Assembly: GCA_037783415.1 (NCBI GenBank)
Contig: JAZGTN010000058.1
Coordinates: forward strand, 4,562,001-4,626,000
Reading direction: 5' to 3'
DNA: 64,000 nt
Origin: Leptasterias polaris
Taxonomy: Eukaryota > Echinodermata > Asteroidea > Forcipulatida > Asteriidae
The position numbers and the translations under genes are program-made. Shown here in pieces: positions 1-13,900 of this stretch (its first letter is position 1; the number at the start of each line of letters is the position of its first letter). Below the pieces are notes generated by a model. That model was not told the DNA's origin, did no database searches, and saw only the letters and a program-made list of their open reading frames with translations.

Positions 1-17
1 TGCTTGCGAAACCTCTC
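1..17. mobile_element. Right terminal inverted repeat of a truncated MITE
   Basis: The first 17 bases match the right end of the MITE copies at 2255-2843 and 4322-4908, ending in cttgcgaaacctctc followed by TA. The rest of this copy lies outside the window. It shows that the MITE-plus-satellite arrangement continues to the left. Confidence 0.75.
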
Positions 18-19
18 TA

Positions 20-2250
20 ATGCCTTATGGAGCATGGTGTGTGTATTCTAAACATTGGGTGATAATGCCTTATGGAGCATGGTGTGTGTAGAATTCTAAA
101 CATTGGGTGATTATGCCTTATGGAGCATGGTGTGTGTAGAATTCTAAACATTGAGTGTTAATGCCTTATGGAGCATGGTGTGTGTAGTATTCTAAACATT
201 GAGTGATAATGCCTTATGGAGCATGGTGTGTGTAGAATTCTAAACATTGAGTGATAATGCCTTATGGAGCATGGTGTGTGTAGAATTCTAAACATTGGGT
301 GATTATGCCTTATGGAGCATGGTGTGTGTAGAATTCTAAACATTGAGTGATAATGCCTTATGGAGCATGGTGTGTGTAGTATTCTAAACATTGAGTGATA
401 ATGCCTTATGGAGCATGGTGTGTGTAGTATTCTAAACATTGGATGATAATGCCTTATGGAGCATGGTGTGTGTAGAATTCTAAACATTGGGTGATTATGC
501 CTTATGGAGCATGGTGTGTGTAGAATTCTAAACATTGAGTGATAATGCCTTATGGAGCATGGTGTGTGTAGAATTCTAAACATTGAGTGATAATGCCTTA
601 TGGAGCATGGTGTGTGTATTCTAAACATTGGGTGATAATGCCTTATGGAGCATGGTGTGAGTAGAATTCTAAACATTGGGTGATAATGCCTTATGGAGCA
701 TGGTGTGTGTAGAATTCTAAACATTGAGTGATAATGCCTTATGGAGCATGGTGTGTGTAGAATTCTAAACATTGAGTGATAATGCCTTATGGAGCATGGT
801 GTGTGTATTGTAAACATTGGGTGATAATGCCTTATGGAGCATGGTGTGAGTAGAATTCTAAACATTGGGTGATAATGCCTTATGGAGCATGGTGTGTGTA
901 GAATTCTAAACATTGAGTGATAATGCCTTATGGAGCATGGTGTGTGTAGAATTCTAAACATTGGGTGATAATGCCTTATGGAGCATGGTGTGTGTAGTAT
1001 TCTAAACATTGAGTGATAATGCCTTATGGAGCATGGTGTGTGTAGTATTCTAAACATTGGATGATAATGCCTTATGGAGCATGGTGTGTGTAGAATTCTA
1101 AACATTGGGTGATTATGCCTTATGGAGCATGGTGTGTGTAGAATTCTAAACATTGAGTGATAATGCCTTATGGAGCATGGTGTGTGTAGAATTCTAAACA
1201 TTGAGTGATAATGCCTTATGGAGCATGGTGTGTGTATTCTAAACATTGGGTGATAATGCCTTATGGAGCATGGTGTGAGTAGAATTCTAAACATTGGGTG
1301 ATAATGCCTTATGGAGCATGGTGTGTGTAGAATTCTAAACATTGAGTGATAATGCCTTATGGAGCATGGTGTGTGTAGAATTCTAAACATTGAGTGATAA
1401 TGCCTTATGGAGCATGGTGTGTGTATTGTAAACATTGGGTGATAATGCCTTATGGAGCATGGTGTGAGTAGAATTCTAAACATTGGGTGATAATGCCTTA
1501 TGGAGCATGGTGTGTGTAGAATTCTAAACATTGAGTGATAATGCCTTATGGAGCATGGTGTGTGTAGAATTCTAAACATTGGGTGATAATGCCTTATGGA
1601 GCATGGTGTGTGTAGTATTCTAAACATTGAGTGATAATGCCTTATGGAGCATGGTGTGTGTATTCTAAACATTGAGTGATAATGCCTTATGGAGCATGGT
1701 GTGTGTAGAATTCTAAACATTCAGTGATAATGCCTTATGGAGCATGGTGTGTGTAGTATTCTAAACATTGAGTGATAATGCCTTATGGAGCATGGTGTGT
1801 GTAGAATTCTAAACATTGGGTGATAATGCCTTATGGAGCATGGTGTGTGTAGAATTCTAAACATTGGGTGATAATGCCTTATGGAGCATGGTGTGAGTAG
1901 AATTCTAAACATTGAGTGATAATGCCTTATGGAGCATGGTGTGTGTAGAATTCTAAACATTGAGTGTTAATGCCTTATGGAGCATGTGTAGAATTCTAAA
2001 CATTGAGTGATAATGCCTTATGGAGCATGGTGTGTGTAGAATTCTAAACATTGAGTGATAATGCCTTATGGAGCATGGTGTGTGTATTCTAAACATTGGG
2101 TGATAATGCCTTATGGAGCATGGTGTGAGTAGAATTCTAAACATTGGGTGATAATGCCTTATGGAGCATGGTGTGTGTAGAATTCAATTAAACATTGAGT
2201 GTAATGCCTTATGGAGCATGTTTTGTGTATTATTCTCATCATTTAGTGAT
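20..2250. repeat. 48-bp satellite, block 1
   Basis: Tandem copies of a 48-bp monomer (core atgccttatggagcatggtg, then a TG-rich stretch and an EcoRI-like gaattc), with some 45-bp variants lacking three bases. Because 48 and 45 are multiples of three, long open frames run through the array on the minus strand (a 16-residue repeat), but they follow the repeat and carry no sign of a gene. Diagnostic variants recur every 618 bp, which indicates a higher-order repeat of 13 monomers. Confidence 0.95.
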
Positions 2251-2254
2251 AATA

Positions 2255-2843
2255 GAGAGGTTTCGCAAGGCTACGTACGGATACAGATACGGATACGTCA
2301 ACACTTTGTGTGTTCATGTGACTCGTAACTGTTTCTTGTTTTGCATGCGCGTTGACAACGGATACCGGAGCTCATATACGTACGTTAAAAACAGATACCG
2401 TTTTGCTGATTTCAGTCGTATTTTTGCCCTATAGATTGAAAACATTTTCCTCGGTGTTGGTTTTAAAGGTGTCATTTGTGACATAGATAGAAATGTGTTC
2501 ATCATTTGTTAGCAAAGTATGGGGAAAATGCAGTATAAACAGACGTCTCTTACTTTTGCTGTGCTTGCTGGTAACTTTCTTTACACGTGCCCAACGTGGG
2601 GTCCGAAAACAATCAGTTAAATAAAAATACTATTCAATTAAATTCTCAAATGTAACAAGAACATACACAAAATGTTTTTGGATATCTTTTGCTCACACAA
2701 CCCATGCCAACGTGTATCTATACTTTGGCCCAGGCCTGACACATAACTCGATGATTGGGAAACAAAATCTGATGCGCATCTAACGTGAAAGGATACGGTT
2801 AACGTATCTGTATCCTTATCCGTATGCTTGCGAAACGTCTCTC
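2255..2843. mobile_element. MITE, satellite-embedded copy 1
   Basis: A 589-bp element whose ends are inverted copies of gagaggtttcgcaag, flanked by TA on both sides as in Tc1/mariner-type or other TA-targeting elements. The subterminal parts carry short tacgga/tacaga hexamers in inverted orientation. There is no transposase, so it is non-autonomous. It is almost identical to 4322-4908 and related to 7810-8416. The right TIR differs slightly from the other copies (gtctctc in place of cctctc). Confidence 0.8.
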
Positions 2844-2845
2844 TA

Positions 2846-4317
2846 ATGCCTTATGGAGCATGGTGTGTGTATTCTAAACATTAGGTGATAATGCCTTATG
2901 GAGCATGGTGTGTGTAGAATTCTAAACATTGGGTGATTATGCCTTATGGAGCATGGTGTGTGTAGAATTCTAAACATTGAGTGTTAATGCCTTATGGAGC
3001 ATGGTGTGTGTAGTATTCTAAACATTGAGTGATAATGCCTTATGGAGCATGGTGTGTGTAGAATTCTAAACATTGAGTGATAATGCCTTATGGAGCATGG
3101 TGTGTGTAGAATTCTAAACATTGAGTGATAATGCCTTATGGAGCATGATGGTGTGTGTAGTATTCTAAACATTGAGTGATAATGCCTTATGGAGCATGGT
3201 GTGTGTAGTATTCTAAACATTGGATGATAATGCCTTATGGAGCATGGTGTGTGTAGAATTCTAAACATTGGGTGATTATGCCTTATGGAGCATGGTGTGT
3301 GTAGAATTCTAAACATTGAGTGATAATGCCTTATGGAGCATGGTGTGTGTAGAATTCTAAACATTGAGTGATAATGCCTTATGGAGCATGGTGTGTGTAT
3401 TCTAAACATTGGGTGATAATGCCTTATGGAGCATGGTGTGAGTAGAATTCTAAACATTGGGTGATAATGCCTTATGGAGCATGGTGTGTGTAGAATTCTA
3501 AACATTGGGTGATAATGCCTTATGGAGCATGGTGTGTGTAGAATTCTAAACATTGAGTGATAATGCCTTATGGAGCATGGTGTGTGTATTGTAAACATTG
3601 GGTGATAATGCCTTATGGAGCATGGTGTGAGTAGAATTCTAAACATTGGGTGATAATGCCTTATGGAGCATGGTGTGTGTAGAATTCTAAACATTGAGTG
3701 ATAATGCCTTATGGAGCATGGTGTGTGTAGAATTCTAAACATTGGGTGATAATGCCTTATGGAGCATGGTGTGTGTAGTATTCTAAACATTGAGTGATAA
3801 TGCCTTATGGAGCATGGTGTGTGTATTCTAAACATTGAGTGATAATGCCTTATGGAGCATGGTGTGTGTAGAATTCTAAACATTGAGTGATAATGCCTTA
3901 TGGAGCATGGTGTGTGTAGTATTCTAAACATTGAGTGATAATGCCTTATGGAGCATGGTGTGTGTAGAATTCTAAACATTGGGTGATAATGCCTTATGGA
4001 GCATGGTGTGTGTAGAATTCTAAACATTGAGTGTTAATGCCTTATGGAGCATGTGTAGAATTCTAAACATTGAGTGATAATGCCTTATGGAGCATGGTGT
4101 GTGTAGAATTCTAAACATTGAGTGATAATGCCTTATGGAGCATGGTGTGTGTATTCTAAACATTGGGTGATAATGCCTTATGGAGCATGGTGTGAGTAGA
4201 ATTCTAAACATTGGGTGATAATGCCTTATGGAGCATGGTGTGTGTAGAATTCAATTAAACATTGAGTGTAATGCCTTATGGAGCATGTTTTGTGTATTAT
4301 TCTCATCATTTAGTGAT
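2846..4317. repeat. 48-bp satellite, block 2
   Basis: The same 48-bp monomers as block 1, beginning directly after the MITE. The order of variant monomers (a 'ggatg' variant followed 366 bp later by a 'tattgtaaac' variant) matches block 1, so the block was copied as a unit with the adjacent MITE. One monomer has a 3-bp insertion near 3147. Confidence 0.95.
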
Positions 4318-4321
4318 AATA

Positions 4322-4908
4322 GAGAGGTTTCGCAAGGCTACGTACGGATACAGATACGGATACGTCAACACTTTGTGTGTTCATGTGACTCGTAACTGTT
4401 TCTTGTTTTGCATGCGCGTTGACAACGGATACCGGAGCTCATATACGTACGTTAAAAACAGATACCGTTTTGCTGATTTCAGTCGTATTTTTGCCCTATA
4501 GATTGAAAACATTTTCCTCGGTGTTGGTTTTAAAGGTGTCATTTGTGACATAGATAGAAATGTGTTCATCATTTGTTAGCAAAGTATGGGGAAAATGCAG
4601 TATAAACAGACGTCTCTTACTTTTGCTGTGCTTGCTGGTAACTTTCTTTACACGTGCCCAACGTGGGGTCCGAAAACAATCAGTTAAATAAAAATACTAT
4701 TCAATTAAATTCTCAAATGTAACAAGAACATACACAAAATGTTTTTGGATATCTTTTGCTCACACAACCCATGCCAACGTGTATCTATACTTTGGCCCAG
4801 GCCTGACACATAACTCGATGATTGGTAAACAAAATCTGATGCGCATCTAACGTGAACGGATACGGTTAACGTATCTGTATCCTTATCCGTATGCTTGCGA
4901 AACCTCTC
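4322..4908. mobile_element. MITE, satellite-embedded copy 2
   Basis: A 587-bp copy nearly identical to 2255-2843, starting 2067 bp further on, with the same TIR (gagaggtttcgcaag) and TA flanks. The last few bases before the insertion are also shared with copy 1 (the degraded satellite monomer with ttttgtgtattatt). It therefore arose by segmental duplication of MITE plus flank and not by a second transposition. Confidence 0.8.
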
Positions 4909-4910
4909 TA

Positions 4911-6680
4911 ATGCCTTATTGGAGCATGGTGTGTGTATTCTAAACATTGGGTGATAATGCCTTATGGAGCATGGTGTGTGTAGAATTCTAAACATTGGGT
5001 GATTATGCCTTATGGAGCATGGTGTGTGTAGAATTCTAAACATTGAGTGATAATGCCTTATGGAGCATGGTGTGTGTAGTATTCTAAACATTGAGTGTTA
5101 ATGCCTTATGGAGCATGGTGTGTGTAGTATTCTAAACATTGAGTGATAATGCCTTATGGAGCATGGTGTGTGTAGAATTCTAAACATTGGGTGATTATGC
5201 CTTATGGAGCATGGTGTGTGTAGAATTCTAAACATTGGGTGATTATGCCTTATGGAGCATGGTGTGTGTAGAATTCTAAACATTGAGTGATAATGCCTTA
5301 TGGAGCATGGTGTGTGTAGTATTCTAAACATTGGGTGATAATGCCCTATTGAGTGAGCATGGTGTGTGTAGAATTCTAAACATTGAGTGTTAATGCCTTA
5401 TGGAGCATGGTGTGTGTAGTATTCTAAACATTGAGTGTTAATGCCTTATGGAGCATGGTGTGTGTAGTATTCTAAACATTGAGTGATAATGCCTTATGGA
5501 GCATGGTGTGTGTAGAATTCTAAACATTGAGTGATAATGCCTTATGGAGCATGGTGTGTGTAGAATTCTAAACATTGGGTGATTATGCCTTATGGAGCAT
5601 GGTGTGTGTAGAATTCTAAACATTGAGTGATAATGCCTTATGGAGCATGGTGTGTGTAGTATTCTAAACATTGAGTGTTAATGCCTTATGGAGCATGGTG
5701 TGTGTAGTATTCTAAACATTGAGTGATAATGCCTTATGGAGCATGGTGTGTGTAGAATTCTAAACATTGAGTGATAATGCCTTATGGAGCATGGTGTGTG
5801 TAGAATTCTAAACATTGGGTGATTATGCCTTATGGAGCATGGTGTGTGTAGAATTCTAAACATTGAGTGATAATGCCTTATGGAGCATGGTGTGTGTAGT
5901 ATTCTAAACATTGAGTGATAATGCCTTATGGAGCATGGTGTGTGTGTATTCTAAACATTGAGTGATAATGCCTTATGGAGCATGGTGTGTGTAGAATTCT
6001 AAACATTGAGTGATAATGCCTTATGGAGCATGGTGTGTGTAGAATTCTAAACATTGGGTGATAATGCCTTATGGAGCATGGTGTGTGTAGTATTCTAAAC
6101 ATTGAGTGATAATGCCTTATGGAGCATGGTGTGTGTAGAATTCTAAACATTGAGTGATAATGCCTTATGGAGCATGAGAATTCTAAACATTGAGTGATAA
6201 TGCCTTATGGAGCATGGTGTGTGTAGAATTCTAAACAATGCCTTATGGAGCATGGTGTGTGTAGTATTCTAAACATTGAGTGATAATGCCTTATGGAGCA
6301 TGGTGTGTATAGTATTCTAAACATTGGGTGATAATGCCTTATGGAGCATGGTGTGTGTAGAATTCTAAACATTGAGTGTAATGCCTTATGGAGCATGGTG
6401 TGTGTAGTATTCTAAACATTGAGTAATAATTGCCTTATGGAGCATGGTGTGTGTAGAATTCTAAACATTGGGTGATAATGCCTTATGGAGCATGGTGTGT
6501 ATAGTATTCTAAACATTGGGTGATAATGCCTTATGGAGCATGGTGTGTGTAGAATTCTAAACATTGGGTGATAATGCCTTATGGAGCATGGTGTGTGTAG
6601 AATTCTAAACATTGGGTGATAATGCCTTATGGAGCCAGTGGTGTGTTTAGCACTTGATGTTCTGAGTGGCCTTATGGAGC
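4911..6680. repeat. 48-bp satellite, block 3
   Basis: Third block of the 48-bp satellite. It has more indels than blocks 1 and 2 (for example at 5345-5360, 6170-6180 and 6420-6432) and decays into unique sequence after about 6640. It is the right boundary of the array. Confidence 0.93.
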
Positions 6681-7580
6681 AATAGTGTGAATTATGTACA
6701 AACAGTGCAGTTTATAGAGCATTTTTACCTTTTTGGGCCCTCTTTTTCTAATTGAGTATCTGTGCACCTATAAAAAACAACAATGTTTATAAAGACAAAT
6801 TTAATTATACTGAATCAATGTCAACCATTAGTCTTTGTTACTTTTAATTTTGACATTAATTGGATGCATATTTTAAACCTTTTATAACATCAGCACAACA
6901 TAATTAAAAAGCTAAATTATAGCCATTCTTTTTCTCTCAAATGACCAAAGCGGTTCCTTGTCCATTTATTTGGAAATTAGTTTACCTTATTGGAGTGCAC
7001 AAAGAAAAAATCAGTAGATGGAACTTACTTATGCGGCCTGCTTACCCTACTGGCTTACATAGTAAACAGGCCCGATACTTTGTTATTGATGGTAAAAGAC
7101 ACCTCTGTGAGAAAAGTTTCCATTGGAACGTTTCAAGGGGCACTATGACAATGACCATGGAGATAACTGTCTTTATTGCCCCCATAAAGTATCATGCCTG
7201 AATGAGACATGTCATTATGGTTTCCCTTCCACCTTTAAAAAAATAATTATTTTTATGTTATTTTATTTATGCGAGTGTGTTTCTAGTTTTTCACCCTCAT
7301 GATAGTTCAAATTGAACGGTTTCACATAATGGTAAATTCACAGGCAAACAGACATGGTTGATTTATTACAATTAGGCGTGGACTCAATTGTTTTAATATT
7401 TAAAGGCTGCTTTTAATTTGCACTATTCTGAATCAGTGAGTTAATACTCAAGATCAAGACCCAGTTAAGCACGGTTCATACTTCCTGTGAATGTAAGTAC
7501 AAAACATTTGCAGACTGTACTCCTTTTAAACAAATTTGAAAAATTATTTTTAAAATATGAAAAAGACACAACAAAATAGC
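6681..7580. other. Unique AT-rich DNA, no gene recognised
   Basis: No coding sequence with a recognisable domain, no RNA gene and no tandem repeat was seen. One open frame of 86 codons at 6941-7201 on the plus strand shows no motif and no splice context that I can support. Confidence 0.5.
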
Positions 7581-8574
7581 TTGAAAATTGCCTACTGAAT
7601 TCTCGATATGTCAAAGATGAAACATCAGGCATGTATAAGTGCTCCAAATTGAATCAAGCAAAACGATGACGATGACGATTTGCAGCATTTTACTATCAAA
7701 ATAGGCAGGTGTCCTACAATCATCACAGAAGATCATGTGGTCACGTGTCCGGCAGTGTATGACATCACTTTGCCGCTGATGCATTATGGGTTGTGGATGT
7801 AAATCATTAGAGAGGTTTCGCAAGGCTACGGATACAGATACGGATACAGATACGGATACGTCAACACTTTGTGTGTTCACGTGACGCGTAACCGTGGCTT
7901 CCGTGTTTTGCATGCGCGTTGACAACGGATACGGGAGCTCATACACGTACGTTAAAAACGGACACCGTTTTGCTGATTTTAGTTGTATTTTTGCCCTTAG
8001 ATTAAAAACATTTTCCCCGGTATTGCTTTTAAAGGTGTCATTCATGACAGATAGAAATGTGTTCATAATTTGTAAGCAAAATATGGGGGAAATGCAGTAT
8101 AAACAGTCGTCTCTATTTTGCCGTGCTTGCCGGAAACTTTCTTTACACGCGTTTAACGTGGGGATCCGAAAACGATCAGTTAAACAAAAATACTATTCAA
8201 TCAAATTCTCCAATTTAACAAGAACATACACAACATGTTTTTGGATTTGTTTTGCTCGCAAAACCTATGCCAATGTGTGTCTATACCTTGGCCTAGGCCT
8301 GACACATAACTCTATGATTGCGAAACAAAATCTGACGCGCATCTGACATGAACGGATACGGTTATCGTATCTGTATCTGTATCTGTATCTGTATCCGTAC
8401 GCTTGCGAAACCTCTCTATTGACCGTTACATCCACAACCGGTACCCATAACGCATCAGCGGCAAAGTGCATGACCGGACACGTGACTACATGGTTTACTG
8501 CAATGACAGTGAGTACACTTACATGCCTGATGTTTCATCTTTGACATATCGAGAATACAGTGGGCGATTTTCAA
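7581..8574. mobile_element. Palindromic (foldback) element holding a MITE copy
   Basis: Two outer arms are inverted copies of each other: 7581-7634 matches the reverse complement of 8521-8574, and the inner parts 7735-7800 and 8420-8490 also match with gaps (cacgtgtccgg, ttgccgctgatgc, ggttgtggatgta). The centre is the MITE at 7810-8416. No transposase is present. It is a non-autonomous element into which, or around which, the MITE family is nested. Confidence 0.7.
7810..8416. mobile_element. MITE, copy 3 (nested)
   Basis: A 607-bp copy of the gagaggtttcgcaag-ended MITE, with TA on both sides (7808-7809 and 8417-8418). The subterminal gatacg/gatacag hexamers are expanded relative to the satellite copies. 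It has no coding capacity. Confidence 0.8.
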
Positions 8575-8660
8575 GTTACTTTGAATTTGATGTTTCTTTT
8601 TCGTCATTTGGGCATTTTTTGAGCTGGGTCTTGTGGAAAATTAAAGCAAATTGACGAAAC

Positions 8661-10560
8661 ACGTTGTGCTCATACCGTATTCACTGGGGGGCTAGTAGGA
8701 TTGCAAATGTCAATTTTTTTTTTAAAGGAGTGCAGCACCCCAGTTACTAGGACAACTTAAGATTCATTATGATTCAACTCTGCTGAGGACAGTAGACAGG
8801 TTATAAGAGTAAGACTATGCTTATAGTATGCATGTCATTGGTATCAGCTTACCTGCTCGTTTTGGATCTCCATTTTCCACTCACATCTGTGGAGAGAGGG
8901 TAAATAAATAACTATCTTAAATGTAATGAAACCATACTATATACAAAGACAACATGTTGGAGGTTTTTCTGTTATACACTGTGTAGGCCTATCTGACTGG
9001 TGATGCAATCCTTGGTGATGCAATTACACTGGCTGCTTCATGTTTGAAAACAAATGTCGTGTACTCCAGAAATAATGTCAAATCCTGAGCTAGTTATTAA
9101 AAAATAACTAAAATTAAAAATAACTTACAAATACAATAAATCATACTACTTAAAGACACTGGACACTATTGGTAATTGTCAAAGACCAGACTAAGCTGAA
9201 AATGTATGTTATTTTGTTTTCCAAAAATGTGAACTTCAACCAAGACCAACCATATATATTTTGCAAGGTAATCCTTTTCTCACAATGTAGAAGTTGACAA
9301 ATGCAATTTCCAGATCATCATACAGAATTGCCAAGTGATCAGTAATGTAGAACCCATACTGCAACCTTATTTTAAACTCAGTACAATGTGCAACTAATTT
9401 ATCCATAACCCACTGCTCTGAAGTTACAAAGTAACAGATTGCAGACATTATGTAAAGAAAAGTCAATACTCTTGTATTAATTAGCCTAGTCATGCAGTGT
9501 GAAATTATAGTAATAAAACTTCTTACCAGGTTTTGTACTTAATCCTTGTGCAGTATAGTAGCTATGACTATGAGCTGGCTTGCTGGCAATGGCGCCAAAC
9601 TCATCACACACACAGGCAGCCAAGCATAAATGTAACAAGCGATCCGATTGGTTAATAGTTCAGATGATTTTGCTCATTGAAAGCGCCCTCATCAGGCAGC
9701 TACAGGTTAGGATTTTTTGCACACATCATTTTAATGTGTGTCTCCACATGGTATGACCATGTCTCCCCAGGGATTCCAAGTGGAGAAATAAAGAAATTTG
9801 AAACATAGACTTGTGGTAGTCCAAGGATCATTTCTGCAATTTTTCCTTATGAAACCACTTTTTGTGTCTCCACAAGGAAATGAGTCTCCACAAGGATGGT
9901 GGGGAACTCATATCGGTCTCCACAGGGATGCAAAAGTGAGAGCACACGTGCACACATCGCGATCGATCGACGGCCGGTGTTATTATTCCACACTCTGGGA
10001 GACTTAAAATGGCGTCGCGCGCGACATGGCAACTAGGCAGAGTGACTGGTACCCGTCACAAGTAATGATAAGGTACCACGTCTTTAGGTAGACCAACGAG
10101 AAATTGGATCACGAAAAGTCCATGAAAAAACATAACGTATTTGGGTGGTACCATTAAGGTTAGAAAGGGGGTTTAATTAAAAATGTCAACTTTGGTTAGC
10201 TAATTTTTAAAGCAATGTTTGGACAATGTAAAGTTTTGAAAATGTGCTTACATTTTGTACACACATAATCCCATTTTTTTTTGTTTTACTGGAAAATTCA
10301 AGTGTCTACCTAAAGTCGTTTCCATACACCAACAAACATAACCGACCAATTTTCACCCGAATTTATTTATCATTTCTGTAGACCTTTTATTGTAATGGAC
10401 TCGTCCATACAACTGGCGGGAACCTCCCTCGGAATGTGAGCGCTTAAAATGCGCCGCTATTCCTACCGTTTCAGATTTATGAGCCCTCAAAACATAAGGG
10501 AGACAGTTATGTGTCTCCTCAAAACAATTGTCTCCTTATTGTGCCTTTCAGACTGCGAAA
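8661..10560. other. Intergenic DNA with a MITE end fragment
   Basis: No gene recognised. At 9152-9190 there is a solitary end (taaagacactggacactatt) related to the element at 47719-48108. Around 9735-9935 and 10495-10540 a short motif 'tgtctcc(a/t)c' recurs five or more times in the plus orientation, without regular spacing. Confidence 0.45.
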
Positions 10561-10565
10561 TGTCC

Positions 10566-10935
10566 CCCATGTAACCCATTAATACAAATACAAATACAAA
10601 TACAAATAATAATGATAATACAAATAAAAATGAAAATGAAAATGAAAATGAAAATGAAAATGAAAATGAAAATGAAAATGAAAATGAAAATGATAATGAT
10701 AATGAAAATGATAATGAAAATGAAAATGATAATGATAATGAAAATGAAAATGAAAATGATAATGAAAATGAAAATGAAAATGAAAATGAAACTGAAACTG
10801 ATGATACTGATACTGATACTGATACTGATACTGATACTGATACTGATACTGATACTGATACTGATACTGATGATACTGATACTGATACTGATACTGATGA
10901 TACTGATACTGATACTGATGATACTGATACTGATA
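10566..10935. repeat. Graded hexamer microsatellite
   Basis: Successive short arrays pass into one another: (acaaat)n, then (aaaatg)n with (ataatg) variants, then aactga, then (actgat)n. Each step differs from the next by one or two bases, and the last leads into the 9-bp array. This is the pattern of stepwise mutation followed by slippage. Confidence 0.9.
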
Positions 10936-13900
10936 CTGATGATACTGATGATACTGATGATACTGATACTGATGATACTGATGATACTGATGATACTGAT
11001 GATACTGATGATACTGATGATACTGATGATACTGATGATACTGATGATACTGATGATACTGATGATACTGATGATACTGATGATACTGATGATACTGATG
11101 ATACTGATGATACTGATGATACTGATGATACTGATGATACTGATGATACTGATGATACTGATGATACTGATGATACTGATGATACTGATGATACTGATGA
11201 TACTGATGATACTGATGATACTGATGATACTGATGATACTGATGATACTGATGATACTGATGATACTGATGATACTGATGATACTGATGATACTGATGAT
11301 ACTGATGATACTGATGATACTGATGATACTGATGATACTGATGATACTGATGATACTGATGATACTGATGATACTGATGATACTGATGATACTGATGATA
11401 CTGATGATACTGATGATACTGATGATACTGATGATACTGATGATACTGATGATACTGATGATACTGATGATACTGATGATACTGATGATACTGATGATAC
11501 TGATGATACTGATGATACTGATGATACTGATGATACTGATGATACTGATGATACTGATGATACTGATGATACTGATGATACTGATGATACTGATGATACT
11601 GATGATACTGATGATACTGATGATACTGATGATACTGATGATACTGATGATACTGATGATACTGATGATACTGATGATACTGATGATACTGATGATACTG
11701 ATGATACTGATGATACTGATGATACTGATGATACTGATGATACTGATGATACTGATGATACTGATGATACTGATGATACTGATGATACTGATGATACTGA
11801 TGATACTGATGATACTGATGATACTGATGATACTGATGATACTGATGATACTGATGATACTGATGATACTGATGATACTGATGATACTGATGATACTGAT
11901 GATACTGATGATACTGATGATACTGATGATACTGATGATACTGATGATACTGATGATACTGATGATACTGATGATACTGATGATACTGATGATACTGATG
12001 ATACTGATGATACTGATGATACTGATGATACTGATGATACTGATGATACTGATGATACTGATGATACTGATGATACTGATGATACTGATGATACTGATGA
12101 TACTGATGATACTGATGATACTGATGATACTGATGATACTGATGATACTGATGATACTGATGATACTGATGATACTGATGATACTGATGATACTGATGAT
12201 ACTGATGATACTGATGATACTGATGATACTGATGATACTGATGATACTGATGATACTGATGATACTGATGATACTGATGATACTGATGATACTGATGATA
12301 CTGATGATACTGATGATACTGATGATACTGATGATACTGATGATACTGATGATACTGATGATACTGATGATACTGATGATACTGATGATACTGATGATAC
12401 TGATGATACTGATGATACTGATGATACTGATGATACTGATGATACTGATGATACTGATGATACTGATGATACTGATGATACTGATGATACTGATGATACT
12501 GATGATACTGATGATACTGATGATACTGATGATACTGATGATACTGATGATACTGATGATACTGATGATACTGATGATACTGATGATACTGATGATACTG
12601 ATGATACTGATGATACTGATGATACTGATGATACTGATGATACTGATGATACTGATGATACTGATGATACTGATGATACTGATGATACTGATGATACTGA
12701 TGATACTGATGATACTGATGATACTGATGATACTGATGATACTGATGATACTGATGATACTGATGATACTGATGATACTGATGATACTGATGATACTGAT
12801 GATACTGATGATACTGATGATACTGATGATACTGATGATACTGATGATACTGATGATACTGATGATACTGATGATACTGATGATACTGATGATACTGATG
12901 ATACTGATGATACTGATGATACTGATGATACTGATGATACTGATGATACTGATGATACTGATGATACTGATGATACTGATGATACTGATGATACTGATGA
13001 TACTGATGATACTGATGATACTGATGATACTGATGATACTGATGATACTGATGATACTGATGATACTGATGATACTGATGATACTGATGATACTGATGAT
13101 ACTGATGATACTGATGATACTGATGATACTGATGATACTGATGATACTGATGATACTGATGATACTGATGATACTGATGATACTGATGATACTGATGATA
13201 CTGATGATACGGATGATACGGATGATACGGATGATACGGATGATACGGATGATACGGATGATACGGATGATACGGATGATACGGATGATACGGATGATAC
13301 GGATGATACGGATGATACGGATGATACGGATGATACGGATGATACGGATGATACGGATGATACGGATGATACGGATGATACTGATGATACTGATGATACT
13401 GATGATACTGATGATACTGATGATACTGATGATACTGATGATACTGATGATACTGATGATACTGATGATACTGATGATACTGATGATACTGATGATACTG
13501 ATGATACTGATGATACTGATGATACTGATGATACTGATGATACTGATGATACTGATGATACTGATGATACTGATGATACTGATGATACTGATGATACTGA
13601 TGATACTGATGATACTGATGATACTGATGATACTGATGATACTGATGATACTGATGATACTGATGATACTGATGATACTGATGATACTGATGATACTGAT
13701 GATACTGATGATACTGATGATACTGATGATACTGATGATACTGATGATACTGATGATACTGATGATACTGATGATACTGATGATACTGATGATACTGATG
13801 ATACTGATGATACTGATGATACTGATGATACTGATGATACTGATGATACTGATGATACTGATGATACTGATGATACTGATGATACTGATGATACTGATGA

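Noticed and set aside
2195..2505. Small frames within the MITE copies (repeated at 4262-4572)
   Set aside because: They are present only because the MITE is duplicated; no transposase motif or other domain.
158..6612. Long minus-strand open frames with a 16-residue repeat (MFRILHTPCSIRHYHS)
   Set aside because: They follow the 48-bp satellite period, have no unique sequence, and start and stop wherever a monomer has an indel.
1..6680. CRISPR-like array
   Set aside because: The repeats are contiguous 48-bp satellite monomers without unique spacers, and the genome is eukaryotic.
7611..8346. Two overlapping 150-codon frames on opposite strands
   Set aside because: They cover the palindromic element and MITE, with hexamer-derived residues. 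No motif.
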